This document shows positions 1 through 9,948 of a stretch of 64,000 nt of DNA, piece by piece. Numbering within the stretch: the stretch's first letter is position 1; every line of letters begins with the position of its first letter. Under the pieces are notes generated by a model. That model had not been told where the DNA came from and did no database searches. It saw nothing but the letters and a program-made list of their open reading frames with translations. Origin of the DNA: JAJYIW01 sp963781665. Lineage in GTDB: Bacteria; Chloroflexota; Anaerolineae; Anaerolineales; Anaerolineaceae. The position numbers and the translations under genes are program-made. Location of the stretch: NCBI GenBank assembly GCA_963781665.1, contig CAWAGA010000002.1, positions 2,046,001 through 2,110,000 of the forward strand, given 5' to 3'.

Positions 1-103
1 TAGCGGTAATCTAGCGCCAAACCCAATAGCCAGTTGGGGAGTCAAACACTATTAGACGGAGAAATACTTTTCAATAAGTTACACAACGAAAGGGGTAAAT
101 ATA

Positions 104-2302
104 ATGAAAGACGATAGAAAAAGCCCGGAAACGGGCGAACCTCACAATTACATAGCCGGCAGCGGCACATCGAATCGGGACTGGTGGCCCAACCAGTTGA
201 ACCTTAAGATCCTTCACCAGCACTCTTCCCTGTCCAATCCCATGGGCGAGGGGTTCAGCTATGCAAAGGAATTCAAGAAGCTCGACCTGGCAGCTCTGAA
301 GAATGATCTCTACGCCCTCATGAAGGACTCGCAGGACTGGTGGCCGGCCGACTTCGGTCACTACGGCCCGCTTTTCATCCGCATGGCGTGGCACAGTGCT
401 GGCACCTACCGCATCGGTGATGGGCGTGGGGGCGCGGGCGCCGGCAATCAGCGCTTTGCGCCTCTCAACAGCTGGCCCGATAATGTGAACCTTGACAAGG
501 CTCGCCGGCTGCTCTGGCCGATCAAGCAGAAATACGGTAACAAGATCTCGTGGGCCGATTTGATGATCCTGGCCGGCAACTGCGCCCTGGAGTCGATGGG
601 TTTCAAGACCTTCGGCTTCGGCGGCGGGCGCGAGGACATCTGGGAGCCGCAAGAGGACGTTTATTGGGGGGCAGAGAGCGAATGGCTTGGGGACAAACGC
701 TACAGCGGCGACCGTAATCTGGAGAATCCTCTTGCCGCAGTTCAGATGGGCCTGATCTATGTCAACCCGGAAGGGCCTAACGGCAAACCAGATCCGCTCG
801 CCGCTGCCAAGGATATCCGCGAGACCTTCGCACGTATGGCGATGAACGATGAAGAAACAGTTGCGTTGATCGCCGGCGGCCATACCTTTGGCAAAACCCA
901 CGGGGCTGGCGATGCGGCGCTGGTAGGCCCAGAGCCCGAGGCTGCCAGCATTGTTGAACAAGGTCTTGGCTGGAAGAGTAAATTTGGGACGGGCAAGGGA
1001 GATGACACAATAGGCAGCGGTCTGGAAGTTATCTGGACTCAAACACCTACGAAGTGGAGTAACAACTTCTTCCAAAACCTGTTCAGCTACGAATGGGAGC
1101 TGACCAAGAGTCCCGCCGGTGCGTACCAGTGGACACCGAAGCAAGGTGCAGGGGCAGGTACAGTGCCAGACGCGCACGACCCGTCAAAGCATCACGCGCC
1201 ATCCATGCTGACCACTGACCTTGCCTTGCGGTTCGACCCTGTTTACGAAAAGATTTCCAGGCGCTTCTACGAACATCCCGAGCAGTTTGCAGACGCTTTC
1301 GCCCGGGCGTGGTTTAAACTGACGCACCGCGACATGGGCCCTCGCTCGCGCTATCTCGGCCCTGAGGTCCCGGCCGAAGAGCTGATCTGGCAGGATCCTG
1401 TTCCCGCGGTCGACCACGAATTGATCGACGCGGCTGATATCGCCGCGCTCAAAGCCAAAATCCTTGCCTCCGGGTTGTCGATCTCGAAACTCGTCTCGAC
1501 CGCCTGGGCATCGGCCTCAACCTTCCGCGGCTCTGACAAGCGCGGCGGCGCCAACGGCGCACGCATTCGCCTTGCGCCACAAAAGGACTGGGAAGTTAAC
1601 CAGCCGGCCCAATTGAAAACGGTGTTGCAGACCCTTGAGGGAATCCAAAAGGAGTTCAACCGCTCGCAGTCAGGAGGAAAGAGGGTTTCTCTTGCCGACT
1701 TAATTGTCCTGGGTGGGTGCGCTGGGGTTGAGCTGGCAGCGAAAAAGGCCGGTTATGAAGTTACCGTGCCCTTCACTCCTGGCCGAACGGATGCGTCACA
1801 GGAGCAAACCGATGCAGCGTCATTCGCCGTCCTCGAACCGACTGCAGATGGGTTCCGCAACTATCTAAAAGCAAAATATGCGGTAAAGGCAGAGAAACTG
1901 CTGGTCGATCGAGCGCAGTTGCTGACGCTGACCGCTCCTGAGATGACGGTTCTCATTGGCGGCTTGCGTGTCTTGAATGCCAATTACGGGCAGTCACAGC
2001 ACGGCGTATTCACCAGTCGACCAGAGACACTCACCAATGACTTTTTCGTAAATCTGCTCGATATGAGCATGATGTGGAAGGAAACTGGCGACGATGACGT
2101 GTTTGAGATTAGGGATCGGGAAACGGGTGAACTCAAGTGGACCGCAACCCGGGTCGACCTGGTTTTCGGTTCTAACTCCCAACTCCGCGCCCTGGCAGAA
2201 GTCTACGGTAGCATAAACTCCCAACAAAAGTTCCTGCACGACTTTGTCGCCGTGTGGAATAAAGTCATGAACCTAGATCGGTTCGACCTCGCCCGAGCGT
2301 AA
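104..2302 (+). CDS. katG: Catalase-peroxidase KatG
   Basis: Bifunctional haem enzyme that removes hydrogen peroxide by catalase and peroxidase activity in the cytoplasm. The 732-aa length is normal for KatG. The distal haem pocket RMAWHSAGTYR gives Arg93, Trp96 and His97, and the proximal haem ligand is His260 in GGHTFGKTHGA. The Met-Tyr-Trp adduct needed for catalase activity should be Trp96-Tyr219-Met245; all three residues are present. The C-terminal half is the usual degenerate duplicated domain. The ATG has a GAAAGGGG ribosome-binding site. No peroxide regulator (Fur/PerR/OxyR) lies next to it. The gene appears monocistronic and is followed by a hairpin. Confidence 0.97.
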   Translation: MKDDRKSPETGEPHNYIAGSGTSNRDWWPNQLNLKILHQHSSLSNPMGEGFSYAKEFKKLDLAALKNDLYALMKDSQDWWPADFGHYGPLFIRMAWHSAGTYRIGDGRGGAGAGNQRFAPLNSWPDNVNLDKARRLLWPIKQKYGNKISWADLMILAGNCALESMGFKTFGFGGGREDIWEPQEDVYWGAESEWLGDKRYSGDRNLENPLAAVQMGLIYVNPEGPNGKPDPLAAAKDIRETFARMAMNDEETVALIAGGHTFGKTHGAGDAALVGPEPEAASIVEQGLGWKSKFGTGKGDDTIGSGLEVIWTQTPTKWSNNFFQNLFSYEWELTKSPAGAYQWTPKQGAGAGTVPDAHDPSKHHAPSMLTTDLALRFDPVYEKISRRFYEHPEQFADAFARAWFKLTHRDMGPRSRYLGPEVPAEELIWQDPVPAVDHELIDAADIAALKAKILASGLSISKLVSTAWASASTFRGSDKRGGANGARIRLAPQKDWEVNQPAQLKTVLQTLEGIQKEFNRSQSGGKRVSLADLIVLGGCAGVELAAKKAGYEVTVPFTPGRTDASQEQTDAASFAVLEPTADGFRNYLKAKYAVKAEKLLVDRAQLLTLTAPEMTVLIGGLRVLNANYGQSQHGVFTSRPETLTNDFFVNLLDMSMMWKETGDDDVFEIRDRETGELKWTATRVDLVFGSNSQLRALAEVYGSINSQQKFLHDFVAVWNKVMNLDRFDLARA

Positions 2303-2353
2303 CACAGACATTCTCGCGGCCTTCTGACGGGACAACCCCAAGAAAACCAATGA

Positions 2354-2393
2354 CCGGTTCCAGCGGGAGCGATTAACCGCCCGTTGGAACCGG
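2354..2393 (+). terminator. Hairpin after katG, possible terminator
   Basis: Two 14-base arms (2354-2367 and 2380-2393) pair along their full length with one G-U pair and a 12-nt loop. The hairpin lies 50 nt after the katG stop. There is no T-tract, so it is either a non-canonical terminator or a 3'-end stabilising structure. Confidence 0.45.
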
Positions 2394-2487
2394 AACGTCA
2401 GGCCTTCGATGCAAGTAAGACTGGCTTCTCTTCCACGAGAGAAACTACAGCTCAGAAGGCGGCCTGGCCCAACGGGTAGGACGTTCG

Positions 2488-3045
2488 GTGAAGATATTAG
2501 AGACGGACAGGCTCATCTTGAGGCATCAGGCGCCAGAAGACCTCGATGACTTGTTTGCCCTCTACTGCGACCACGATGTGAGCCGTTACATTTCAGATGC
2601 TCCTCGCAATTATGAAGAAGCACGAAAAGAATTAGAGTGGCACATGAACGGGCATCCGGAGCAGCCTGAATTAGGACTCTGGGCAACCATCCACAAAGAA
2701 ACGAACAGGTTTATTGGCCGCTGCGGGCTACTTCCCTGGTCAATTGATGGAAAAAAAGAAATAGAAGTAGCCTATTTAATCAAAAAGGCATATTGGGGAC
2801 AAGGATTAGGAACGGAAGCAGCGCAAGCCGTCCTTGATTATGGTTTTGAAAGACTGAACCTGTCACGTTTGATTTGTCTCATTGATGAAGAGAATCTGGC
2901 TTCAATCAGGGTCGCTGAGAAAATTGGGATGACGTTTGAAAAAGAAGGCCGAGATGAAATCGGGCCATTTTTACTTTACTCAATCAATAAACAAACAAAA
3001 TCCACGATCGCTTCGCGGCCAGAATCGAAAACGGTCAGGCAATGA
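2488..3045 (+). CDS. GNAT family N-acetyltransferase, RimJ/RimL-like
   Basis: A 185-aa acetyl-CoA-dependent acyltransferase. The start LETDRLILR is typical of the RimJ/RimL branch, and acetyl-CoA motif A is visible as YWGQGLGTEAAQ around residue 108. The C-terminal part contains the usual N-x-x-S-I-R-V-x-E-K-I-G segment (ENLASIRVAEKIGM). The start is GTG, preceded by GGGTAGGA. The substrate could be a protein N-terminus, an amino acid or an antibiotic; the sequence does not decide. The gene stands alone between katG and a gene on the other strand. Confidence 0.88.
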   Translation: MKILETDRLILRHQAPEDLDDLFALYCDHDVSRYISDAPRNYEEARKELEWHMNGHPEQPELGLWATIHKETNRFIGRCGLLPWSIDGKKEIEVAYLIKKAYWGQGLGTEAAQAVLDYGFERLNLSRLICLIDEENLASIRVAEKIGMTFEKEGRDEIGPFLLYSINKQTKSTIASRPESKTVRQ

Positions 3046-3149
3046 ATTTGACCTCACAATCGCACTTGAATCGGACTCCCGGCAGCAAACGAGCTGTAGC
3101 TCCCGGTAGAGGCCAGCCCGGTAGTTATTTGAATCTTTCCCTATCCGCC

Positions 3150-4382
3150 TTAAATATTATCGTCCAGAATCCAACTTACGTCATAGCGAGGAAGCGCTGT
3201 CAAGGCTTTCTCTGAGTGAAAGCCTCTCTCTTCAGCTGAAAGTACTGAAAAATGGCCATGGATTCCCAGCGCTGCACATCCCATCTCCCAATCGGCACAC
3301 CAGATACCGAGCGCCACAGCCGCATAGTACCGCGATTCGGTGGTTGCATAAAAGTCTAGCCTTGCGAAGCACTCATCACTTTGACCTCTATTTCCATTTT
3401 TTCGTTCAGTTGCCGCCACGCAGCGGGTCGTCTGCCCGTTATAGGACGATGGTGACCACTGGCAAACTTCGTAACAGCGGCCAAATCGTTTAAAGGGATA
3501 GGCTGCGACATTCAGCGGTTGCTTGAACTGCTGGTCGGCAAAGAAAAGTGAGGAAATCGGCAGGCGCCGGCGCTGCAATGCCTGCATGAACCGCAAGAAC
3601 AAAGGTTTATACCGTGACTTGTATCCAACCGCGCATACGCAGATGATGTGGTCCTCCTGAGGATTGAAGCGGTCGCCCAGGTGTTTTGCAATGCTGGATT
3701 GTTTGGCGCCTGGTCCAATCCAGCAGGTTGCTATCCCCATCTGGGTCGCATCGATGACGATCTTCTGCAAATTACGGCCCACGTCGATGATGGCGAGGCG
3801 GTCGTATTCAATTGGAGCAATCGCAACCAGGAATTCGGTCGCGCCGACGACTGGCCAAACGGTGAGCGGCGCAGCGACGTATTCAAATCGGATCGGAGAT
3901 TTTCCAATCGGGCCGCCTTCAGCCTGGTTGCTGTGATTTTGGACGTGCTCCATGAGCTGGTTATAGTCGACTGGGGTCAGCCGGCGGGCCTGGAAAGAAC
4001 GGCATGAGCGCCTGGCGCGCAGCAAGTCAAACATCCCTAAGTTATCATTTCGGTTTGGAAGGCGTTCCTGGGGGTGCAGGTGTAATTTGACCGTGAGAAG
4101 ATCAAATACAAGCACCAGCAGCACCAGCGTTCCCACAACAACCAATGGATATGCTGCCGGTAAAATGCCGGAAAGATTGGCAAGCGCGGCGGCCACGAGG
4201 CAAACAACCGCCAGGACCGCAGTTGGAATGTACTGCAGCCAGCCGGTAAATTGGAGACGATGCTTCTGACGTTTAACAAAGGAAACTAACATTGCACCTC
4301 GTTTTCTGAGAGATGACGGCGAAGGAAACTGTTCAAAAGACCTTTTGAGCGAAACATCCGCCATTGAGAAGGTTACCTTCAC
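3150..4382 (-). CDS. Membrane-anchored nitroreductase-family protein
   Basis: A 410-aa protein with two hydrophobic helices near residues 45-100, followed by an FMN-dependent nitroreductase-like domain. The domain begins with LRARRSCRSFQ, the usual FMN-contacting start, and continues through GIATCWIGPG, typical of the dimer and flavin site. The N-terminal membrane anchor is unusual because most nitroreductases are soluble, but membrane-associated members are known. The longest frame begins at a GTG (4382) with no clear ribosome-binding site; ATG at 4364 is an alternative. It is divergent from a TetR-type gene, and two operator-like repeats lie between them, so repression by that regulator is likely. 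The physiological substrate is unknown. Confidence 0.72.
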   Translation of the reverse strand: MKVTFSMADVSLKRSFEQFPSPSSLRKRGAMLVSFVKRQKHRLQFTGWLQYIPTAVLAVVCLVAAALANLSGILPAAYPLVVVGTLVLLVLVFDLLTVKLHLHPQERLPNRNDNLGMFDLLRARRSCRSFQARRLTPVDYNQLMEHVQNHSNQAEGGPIGKSPIRFEYVAAPLTVWPVVGATEFLVAIAPIEYDRLAIIDVGRNLQKIVIDATQMGIATCWIGPGAKQSSIAKHLGDRFNPQEDHIICVCAVGYKSRYKPLFLRFMQALQRRRLPISSLFFADQQFKQPLNVAAYPFKRFGRCYEVCQWSPSSYNGQTTRCVAATERKNGNRGQSDECFARLDFYATTESRYYAAVALGIWCADWEMGCAALGIHGHFSVLSAEERGFHSEKALTALPRYDVSWILDDNI

Positions 4383-4435
4383 CTGGTTGGGTTGGTGCCA
4401 TGAGCTTTTTTGTTTGAGATGATAAACCCTTCATT

Positions 4436-4493
4436 TTATTGCGACCTTACACTCGCAATAATAACACTGGTTTTATTGCGAGTCAATACTCGC
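4436..4493. promoter_or_regulatory. Two tandem 21-bp operator-like repeats
   Basis: The same 21-bp pattern occurs at 4436-4456 and 4473-4493: TTATTGCGA, six variable bases, then ACTCGC, start-to-start distance 37 bp. Each copy is itself a partial palindrome (GCGA/ACTCGC half-sites), and CTCGCAATAA/TTATTGCGAG also pair between the copies. They lie in the divergent region of the TetR-type gene and the nitroreductase gene. This fits autoregulation and co-repression by the TetR protein. Confidence 0.6.
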
Positions 4494-4525
4494 TTATGAT
4501 AGAATTGGATCTGAAGGAGAACGAA

Positions 4526-5104
4526 ATGCCCAAAGTCATCAAGGAAAGTGAGGTTTTCAAGGCGGTGCTGGAGGTATTGGCGAGGCGAGGCTATGAAAGC
4601 GCTACAACCAGCGAAATGGCAGCCGCGGCGAAAGTTCATGAAGCAACTCTTTTCCGCAAGTATGGCAGTAAATTAAGACTGATTGAGCAAGCCATCCAGC
4701 ATCAGCTTTCGACCGCTCCATTAAGCAAGGTTACCTACACCGGTGACCTCCAATCCGATCTATTTGCCATTGTTGACGCCTATATGATTACATATGAAGA
4801 GTATGGAGTGATTATTCCGGTGATCTTTCTGGAAATACCCCGGCATCCCGAATTGAAGAATATCCTGCGTACACCCATGGCGAACATTCAAGGTCTGGTG
4901 GACATCATTGCCCGGTACCAGAGTGAGGGTCTCTTGAAAAAGGAACCGCCATTCACCAGCGTCAACACACTGTTGGCCCCGATTCTATTGAATCAGATGT
5001 TCCGCCGGGCCGACCTGGATATGCCTGCGGCTACTATCGATCTTCATGAACATGTAGAGACTTTTTTATACGGGCGGAAACCACGAGAGGGTGGCGGTGT
5101 CTAG
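4526..5104 (+). CDS. TetR/AcrR family transcriptional regulator
   Basis: A 192-aa one-component repressor. The N-terminal helix-turn-helix is visible in residues 8-50 (VLARRGYESATTSEMAAAAK, then HEATLFRKYGSK), with the characteristic LFRKYGSK recognition-helix end. The C-terminal half is the variable ligand-binding and dimerisation domain; its ligand cannot be read from sequence. The frame is open further upstream, but ATG 4526 is preferred because AAGGAGA lies just before it and the HTH then sits at the normal distance from the N-terminus. It probably controls itself and the divergent membrane nitroreductase through the repeats at 4436-4493. Confidence 0.88.
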   Translation: MPKVIKESEVFKAVLEVLARRGYESATTSEMAAAAKVHEATLFRKYGSKLRLIEQAIQHQLSTAPLSKVTYTGDLQSDLFAIVDAYMITYEEYGVIIPVIFLEIPRHPELKNILRTPMANIQGLVDIIARYQSEGLLKKEPPFTSVNTLLAPILLNQMFRRADLDMPAATIDLHEHVETFLYGRKPREGGGV

Positions 5105-5463
5105 ATTTTATTTCCGAGTTTTGTGTAACACGCAATCTTGACCGGCCTGGGGGATATTCAGGCGGTTGTTCGCAGCAGTAGTTACGCGGCTTACCATGCA
5201 GTCGGATCCAACTTCAAGGTAAATCAGTGCAGGTTGGAGGCTGCCGCCATTGATTATGATCGACAGGTATTTTTTGATTAGTCGAGATCCCCTATCCAAA
5301 TCCTATATACTTTGCCAATAAAAAGAGATATACTATCTAAATAGCAGGGATTGTTCTAAAAATGATGTTAAGGGTTTCGGCGACCAAAACAAACACTCTT
5401 TTCAGGTAAGCTCAATAATCCCTCATCGCAATGCTAAGTTTTTCGAATGGGGAGGTGGACGCA
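5105..5463. other. Intergenic region before the kinase-like/STAND gene
   Basis: 359 bp without a convincing gene. A reading frame around 5147-5281 has protein-like composition and ends at a TAG near 5281, but it has no start signal and no recognised similarity; it could be a decayed gene end. The 5300-5340 part is AT-rich and could hold the promoter for the next gene, though no well-spaced -35/-10 pair was found. Confidence 0.4.
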
Positions 5464-8400
5464 ATGGTTGAACAGGCAGCTGCTTTTCAATCATTGCCAG
5501 ATGAATACCAGCAGGTCATTCGCCTGGCGCAAGAAAGCCACAATATAACAATCGCCCCGCTCCAGCTCCTGGTTGGGGGCTGGTCAGGCGCGGTCGTATA
5601 TCTGGTCAGTGTTTCGGCAAATGATTCCGGGCGCGTTGAGCATTGCATTCTCAAACTGGACCGCAAAGGAAAATCATCGAAGTCCGATGAGGTTACCCGG
5701 CATGCCAGCATGTTGAAAAAGTCAACACCTGATTTTGCCCACGATCACATTGCCGAATTAGTCTTTGAAGGTGTCGAGCAGGATGGCGCACTGGCTATCT
5801 TTTACCGAATTGCGGGACAATCTTTACTGAATTACCGGCCGTTATCCAGCTACGAACACGAGAGCCAGCTCAAAACCATCTTTACCACGACCAATACCGT
5901 TTTGCTGGCAGAGTGGAATGGCAGCATACAGTTTGAGCAGGCAGTTCACCCACAAAAACTGCTAAAAAAATGGTTGGGGTTTCGCCTTGAACCGAATGGA
6001 AACATCGAGCAATTTTTACGGGGCGTCTGCCGGGTCGATCCAGATATCCCGGGCTTCCTGGTGAATGGAAATATTTACCCCAATCCTTTGCTTTACGCCC
6101 GCAGGGCGGATTGCTGGAATAAAACCCGCCTGATGGATGTCGCTCTTGGGCTTATCCATGGCGACCTGAACACCAATAATATCCTGGTCAAATTCCTCGA
6201 AAAAACTGAAACGCTTGAAGGATATTATCTGATCGACTTTGCGCTCTTCAAAGAGCAGATGCCGCTGTTATATGATCAGCGCTATCTGGAGATGTCTTAC
6301 CTGATCCATTCGATGTCGCAGGTATCTTTCGCTAAATGTATCGATCTGATCACGCGCATGGCCGATGTCGATGTCCTTGACCCGCATCATGTACCGATCG
6401 AGACGTCTGGAGTGAGTGCAGTTATTGCATCGGCCCGAAATGCCTTTGCTGCCTGGGTTGATGAGAACTACCCGAGCTTGCATGACGACCTGTGGGGTCA
6501 ATACTGGCTGGCTGGCCTGGCAGCCGGACTGAGCTACTGCCACAAAGCAGGCCAGGCAGTCGAACAACGATTAGCGGGGCTGATTTTTGCTGCTGCTAAT
6601 CTCAGGCGGTATGCCTCTGTTTTTGCGCTACCGCTGCCAACGGAGGTTGTGTTTTTATATAACGAGGGCCAATTCGGTGCTGAGGCACCCATTAAATCCA
6701 AGTCCAGGAATCCACAGCATAACCTTCCCGTCCAACCGACTCCGTTCATCGGGCGCAAGAGGCAAATTTCAGCGCTTAAAAAGTTGATTCAAAACCCGGA
6801 TATAAGATTGATTACTCTGCTTGGGCCGGGTGGGACTGGAAAAACGCGCCTGAGCTTGCAAGTTGCCCAAGAAATACGGGATCAATTTACCGATGGTGCG
6901 TTTTTCGTGCCACTATCAGAAGACACCGACTTGAATCAGCTCATCTCAAGAGTCGCCCAACAGCTCGAAGTCCGCGAAGGTGGGCAGCCCTTGCTCGAGA
7001 CTGTGAAAGATTACCTGCACGATAAATCCCTGTTGCTGATATTGGATAACTTCGAGCAGCTGGTCTCTGAGGCGCCGGTGGTTTCTGATTTACTTGCCTC
7101 CGCTCCGCAATTGAAAGTCATTACCAGCAGCCGGATTGCCTTAAAACTGCAGGGGGAACATGAGTACCCGGTCCCGCCACTGGATTTACCCAATATGGCA
7201 AACGGGTTGACGATTGACAGTCTGGGTGAGAACGAATCTGCTAGCTTGTTTGTCGAGCGTGCGCGAGCTGTCCAACCTGGCTTCACCTTAGAGGTCGAAA
7301 ATGCTTCTGCAGTCGCCGATATTTGCTGCCGTCTCGATGGATTGCCTCTGGCGCTCGAGCTGGCTGCCGCGCGCGTCAAACTTCTACCACCCAAAGCCAT
7401 CCTATCACGCCTCGACGATCGGTTAAAGCTGCTCACTGGCGGGTCACGTGATCTCCCATCCCGTCAGCAGACTCTCCGCAATACCCTGGAATGGAGCTAC
7501 AGCTTGTTGAACCTGGAAGAGAAAAACTTGTATGCCCGGCTTGGTGTGTTCGCTGGTGGTTTCTCGCTGGAGGCTGCTGAAGAGGTCTGCAATCCACAAG
7601 GCAACCTGGACATCCTGGAAGGGATCACCTCGATGGTGAACAACAGCCTGTTACGCCAGGATGAGGAAGCCGATAGCATAACAGCGTCTGGCGAGCCGCG
7701 CTTCCGAATGCTCGAGACGATCCGGGCCTTCGCGTTGGAAAAGCTCGCCGAAAGTGGGGAAATGACCGTGCTGCAGGAAAGGCATGCGAACTACTTTGGT
7801 GGAATGATCCTGGATCAGGCCGGGGACCAATTATACTCAGCGAACGCCCTTTATTGGTTGAATTGGCTTGAACAAGAGATTGACAACGTTCGAGCGACCT
7901 TAAGCTGGAGTCTGACTGCCATCGATAAACCGGAATTCGGGGTAGGGCTTGTCTGGGCACTTCTCTGGTTTTGTTACCGCCGTGGCTACGTAAATGAGGG
8001 CCGGATGTGGACAGAGCGACTGTTGGCTATGCCAGAAATCCAGAGATCTTTACTACTGCGTGGCCTGGTTTTAGGCACCGGTGGGATTCTGGCGACATGG
8101 CAGGGAGAACCTGGAGCTGGCCTGGTGCAATTGAAAGAAGGCCTGGAGATTGAGCTGAGGATCGAAAACGAACAAATCGTGCCAACGATGCTTTTGGGCA
8201 ATGGTGTAGCTTTAATCAATATGGGCCGGGATAACGACGCGCAGCCCTTTTTAGGTGAGGCCCAGTCCTTGTTCAAACAAAATAATTCCCCTTATTTTCA
8301 CGTATTTACGGTTATTCATCTTGGAAATGTAGAGCTTGGGCTGGGCAATCCTGAGCGAGCGCGCGCCTTTCATGAACAGGCTTATCTTGAGGCGCAGACG

Positions 8401-8919
8401 ATTAATGATAACTGGCTTAAATCTTTTGCGCTGAACAACCTGGGTGAAGTGGCTCGCACACAGGGCCAATACGATCGAGCTCGGACGTATTATGAAGAGT
8501 GCGAGACGTTACTGCGTGATACCGGTGACAGGGGTGATCTGGCCCGATTTGCCCACAGCCTGGGGTATATCGCCCTAAATGAAGGAAATTACTCACAAGC
8601 TGAATCTCAATTCCAGAAAAGCCTGATGATGTTCCGGAGGTTAGGCAACCGGCGCGGATTGGCCGAATGCATGGCCGGGCTGGCAGGTTTGAAAGCCAGG
8701 CAGGGACAATCCGAATGGGGGGCTGTCATGCTCAGCGCGGCGGAGTCGGTATTGAAGAGCACGGGCGGCGTTTGGTGGCCTGCCGACCGGGTCGAAGTGG
8801 AAAGGAATTACGAGATAATCCGTTCCACTTTGAATGAGACTGAACTAAATACAGCCCAGGCAAAAGGTAAAAGGATGACACTGGATCAGGCGCTGGCGTA
8901 TGCTTCGCAAGTCGGGTGA
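5464..8919 (+). CDS. Kinase-like domain fused to NB-ARC (STAND) ATPase and TPR repeats
   Basis: A 1151-aa multidomain signalling protein. Residues 1-390 look like an APH/protein-kinase-fold domain: HGDLNTNNILV (near 6158) as catalytic loop and LIDFALF as the metal-binding equivalent. Next comes a STAND ATPase of the NB-ARC/LuxR-associated type, opening PTPFIGRKRQI with P-loop LGPGGTGKTR and Walker B LLLILDNFEQ, followed by SSR and GLPLALELAAAR motifs. The last 350 residues are TPR-like helical repeats (LNNLGEVARTQGQYDRARTY). Such proteins typically sense a ligand through the repeats and switch by nucleotide exchange. There is no DNA-binding domain, so the kinase-like domain is probably the effector. 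ATG 5464 is chosen for its GGAGGT site; ATG 5431 is in frame upstream but lacks one. Confidence 0.82.
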   Translation: MVEQAAAFQSLPDEYQQVIRLAQESHNITIAPLQLLVGGWSGAVVYLVSVSANDSGRVEHCILKLDRKGKSSKSDEVTRHASMLKKSTPDFAHDHIAELVFEGVEQDGALAIFYRIAGQSLLNYRPLSSYEHESQLKTIFTTTNTVLLAEWNGSIQFEQAVHPQKLLKKWLGFRLEPNGNIEQFLRGVCRVDPDIPGFLVNGNIYPNPLLYARRADCWNKTRLMDVALGLIHGDLNTNNILVKFLEKTETLEGYYLIDFALFKEQMPLLYDQRYLEMSYLIHSMSQVSFAKCIDLITRMADVDVLDPHHVPIETSGVSAVIASARNAFAAWVDENYPSLHDDLWGQYWLAGLAAGLSYCHKAGQAVEQRLAGLIFAAANLRRYASVFALPLPTEVVFLYNEGQFGAEAPIKSKSRNPQHNLPVQPTPFIGRKRQISALKKLIQNPDIRLITLLGPGGTGKTRLSLQVAQEIRDQFTDGAFFVPLSEDTDLNQLISRVAQQLEVREGGQPLLETVKDYLHDKSLLLILDNFEQLVSEAPVVSDLLASAPQLKVITSSRIALKLQGEHEYPVPPLDLPNMANGLTIDSLGENESASLFVERARAVQPGFTLEVENASAVADICCRLDGLPLALELAAARVKLLPPKAILSRLDDRLKLLTGGSRDLPSRQQTLRNTLEWSYSLLNLEEKNLYARLGVFAGGFSLEAAEEVCNPQGNLDILEGITSMVNNSLLRQDEEADSITASGEPRFRMLETIRAFALEKLAESGEMTVLQERHANYFGGMILDQAGDQLYSANALYWLNWLEQEIDNVRATLSWSLTAIDKPEFGVGLVWALLWFCYRRGYVNEGRMWTERLLAMPEIQRSLLLRGLVLGTGGILATWQGEPGAGLVQLKEGLEIELRIENEQIVPTMLLGNGVALINMGRDNDAQPFLGEAQSLFKQNNSPYFHVFTVIHLGNVELGLGNPERARAFHEQAYLEAQTINDNWLKSFALNNLGEVARTQGQYDRARTYYEECETLLRDTGDRGDLARFAHSLGYIALNEGNYSQAESQFQKSLMMFRRLGNRRGLAECMAGLAGLKARQGQSEWGAVMLSAAESVLKSTGGVWWPADRVEVERNYEIIRSTLNETELNTAQAKGKRMTLDQALAYASQVG

Positions 8920-8934
8920 AATAAAACCGGCATC

Positions 8935-9747
8935 ATGTTGAGGAGCGCCGGTAAGGCCGATGATTTCAAATTGAGGGTGAGCGTGGCCACGCTCGACCGG
9001 GTCATTTTCACGAATCCTCAAAACGGCACGCTCATGTTGGCGATGGAGCGCAAGGCTACTGTGGTAGGAGCTGAGCGGAACAAAGTCCACCTACGTGCTC
9101 AGCTCTTCGGCGGGGGAGTTCATATCCTCGATCTAAATAGCTTACAGGCGATCATCGGTCCTGTTCAATTCGATAGCGATCGTTCACGAATGGAACAGGA
9201 TTTTCGAATCCTGATCCGGCCTTCTGATTGGGAGTCCGTTAAGCGGTTCTGCTTTGAGCATCTTGATAACCCCAATGATACGCACCTCGAATCGGTTCCA
9301 CATCGCGAGCTGTTTGAGGAGTTTGGGGATGCTCTTAATATCCACTTGCAACCAGATCAATATACGGTTCAACCAACCGGATTTGTCGTCGAAAACGATC
9401 CTACGCCCACAGATAATCCGTATGCACGCGGGCAGCCAACTGTCCGGCTCTATCGAATCTTTGACGTATGCATTATTGACGATACCCTTTGCACAGGTAT
9501 GCTGGCTGCCAGCCAGCACGATTCGGATCGCGCTGTCGAGCTGCGGGCTTTGGAAGATTTTCAAAGTGGTGGCAAGGGCCGCGCGAATTCGATCCTGGCC
9601 CTCCCGCTGCAATTGGTCACCCAATCCTATCTCGCTATCCCGCCTGAATTGCGTTACCGGGCAATCAGGATCCAAAACCATGTACTGGACGAAAGCGTGC
9701 TGGCTGTCCTTGAAGGGATTGAGGTTCCTCAATATCAACGGTTTTGA
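8935..9747 (+). CDS. Uncharacterised protein with a degenerate Nudix-box-like segment
   Basis: A 270-aa protein of unknown function starting 15 nt after the kinase-like/STAND gene, so probably co-transcribed with it. Around residue 123 the stretch HRELFEEFGDAL matches the core of the Nudix box (R-E-x-x-E-E-x-G), but the Glu expected eight residues before the Arg is Thr, so Nudix chemistry is doubtful; it may be a binding-only relative. The rest gave no recognisable motif. No signal peptide or membrane helix is seen. The ATG has no clear ribosome-binding site; GTG at 8983 after GAGGG is an alternative start. Confidence 0.6.
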   Translation: MLRSAGKADDFKLRVSVATLDRVIFTNPQNGTLMLAMERKATVVGAERNKVHLRAQLFGGGVHILDLNSLQAIIGPVQFDSDRSRMEQDFRILIRPSDWESVKRFCFEHLDNPNDTHLESVPHRELFEEFGDALNIHLQPDQYTVQPTGFVVENDPTPTDNPYARGQPTVRLYRIFDVCIIDDTLCTGMLAASQHDSDRAVELRALEDFQSGGKGRANSILALPLQLVTQSYLAIPPELRYRAIRIQNHVLDESVLAVLEGIEVPQYQRF

Positions 9748-9948
9748 TAAAAAGAAGGTTACAGACCACGGGATAGTTATCCGCATTCCTGGCAGGTGCA
9801 AACGAGGGGAGAGAGATGGCTGCCATAGACAGGTTATCTATCCCATCATCTTCTATGACATCTGAAAATGACCTGCGCTGATTACACGGCAACCATGATA
9901 TATTAATCTCATCAAGATCGTAAAAAGAATTTTACAAAGGAGACGAGA

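Noticed and set aside
71..1177. 368-aa minus-strand open frame opposite katG
   Set aside because: It lies wholly antisense to a clear catalase-peroxidase, has no ribosome-binding site and no recognisable motif; a shadow of GC-biased coding.
2461..2487. tRNA-like string before the GNAT gene
   Set aside because: No cloverleaf can be drawn; the TTCGA arm and acceptor pairing are missing.
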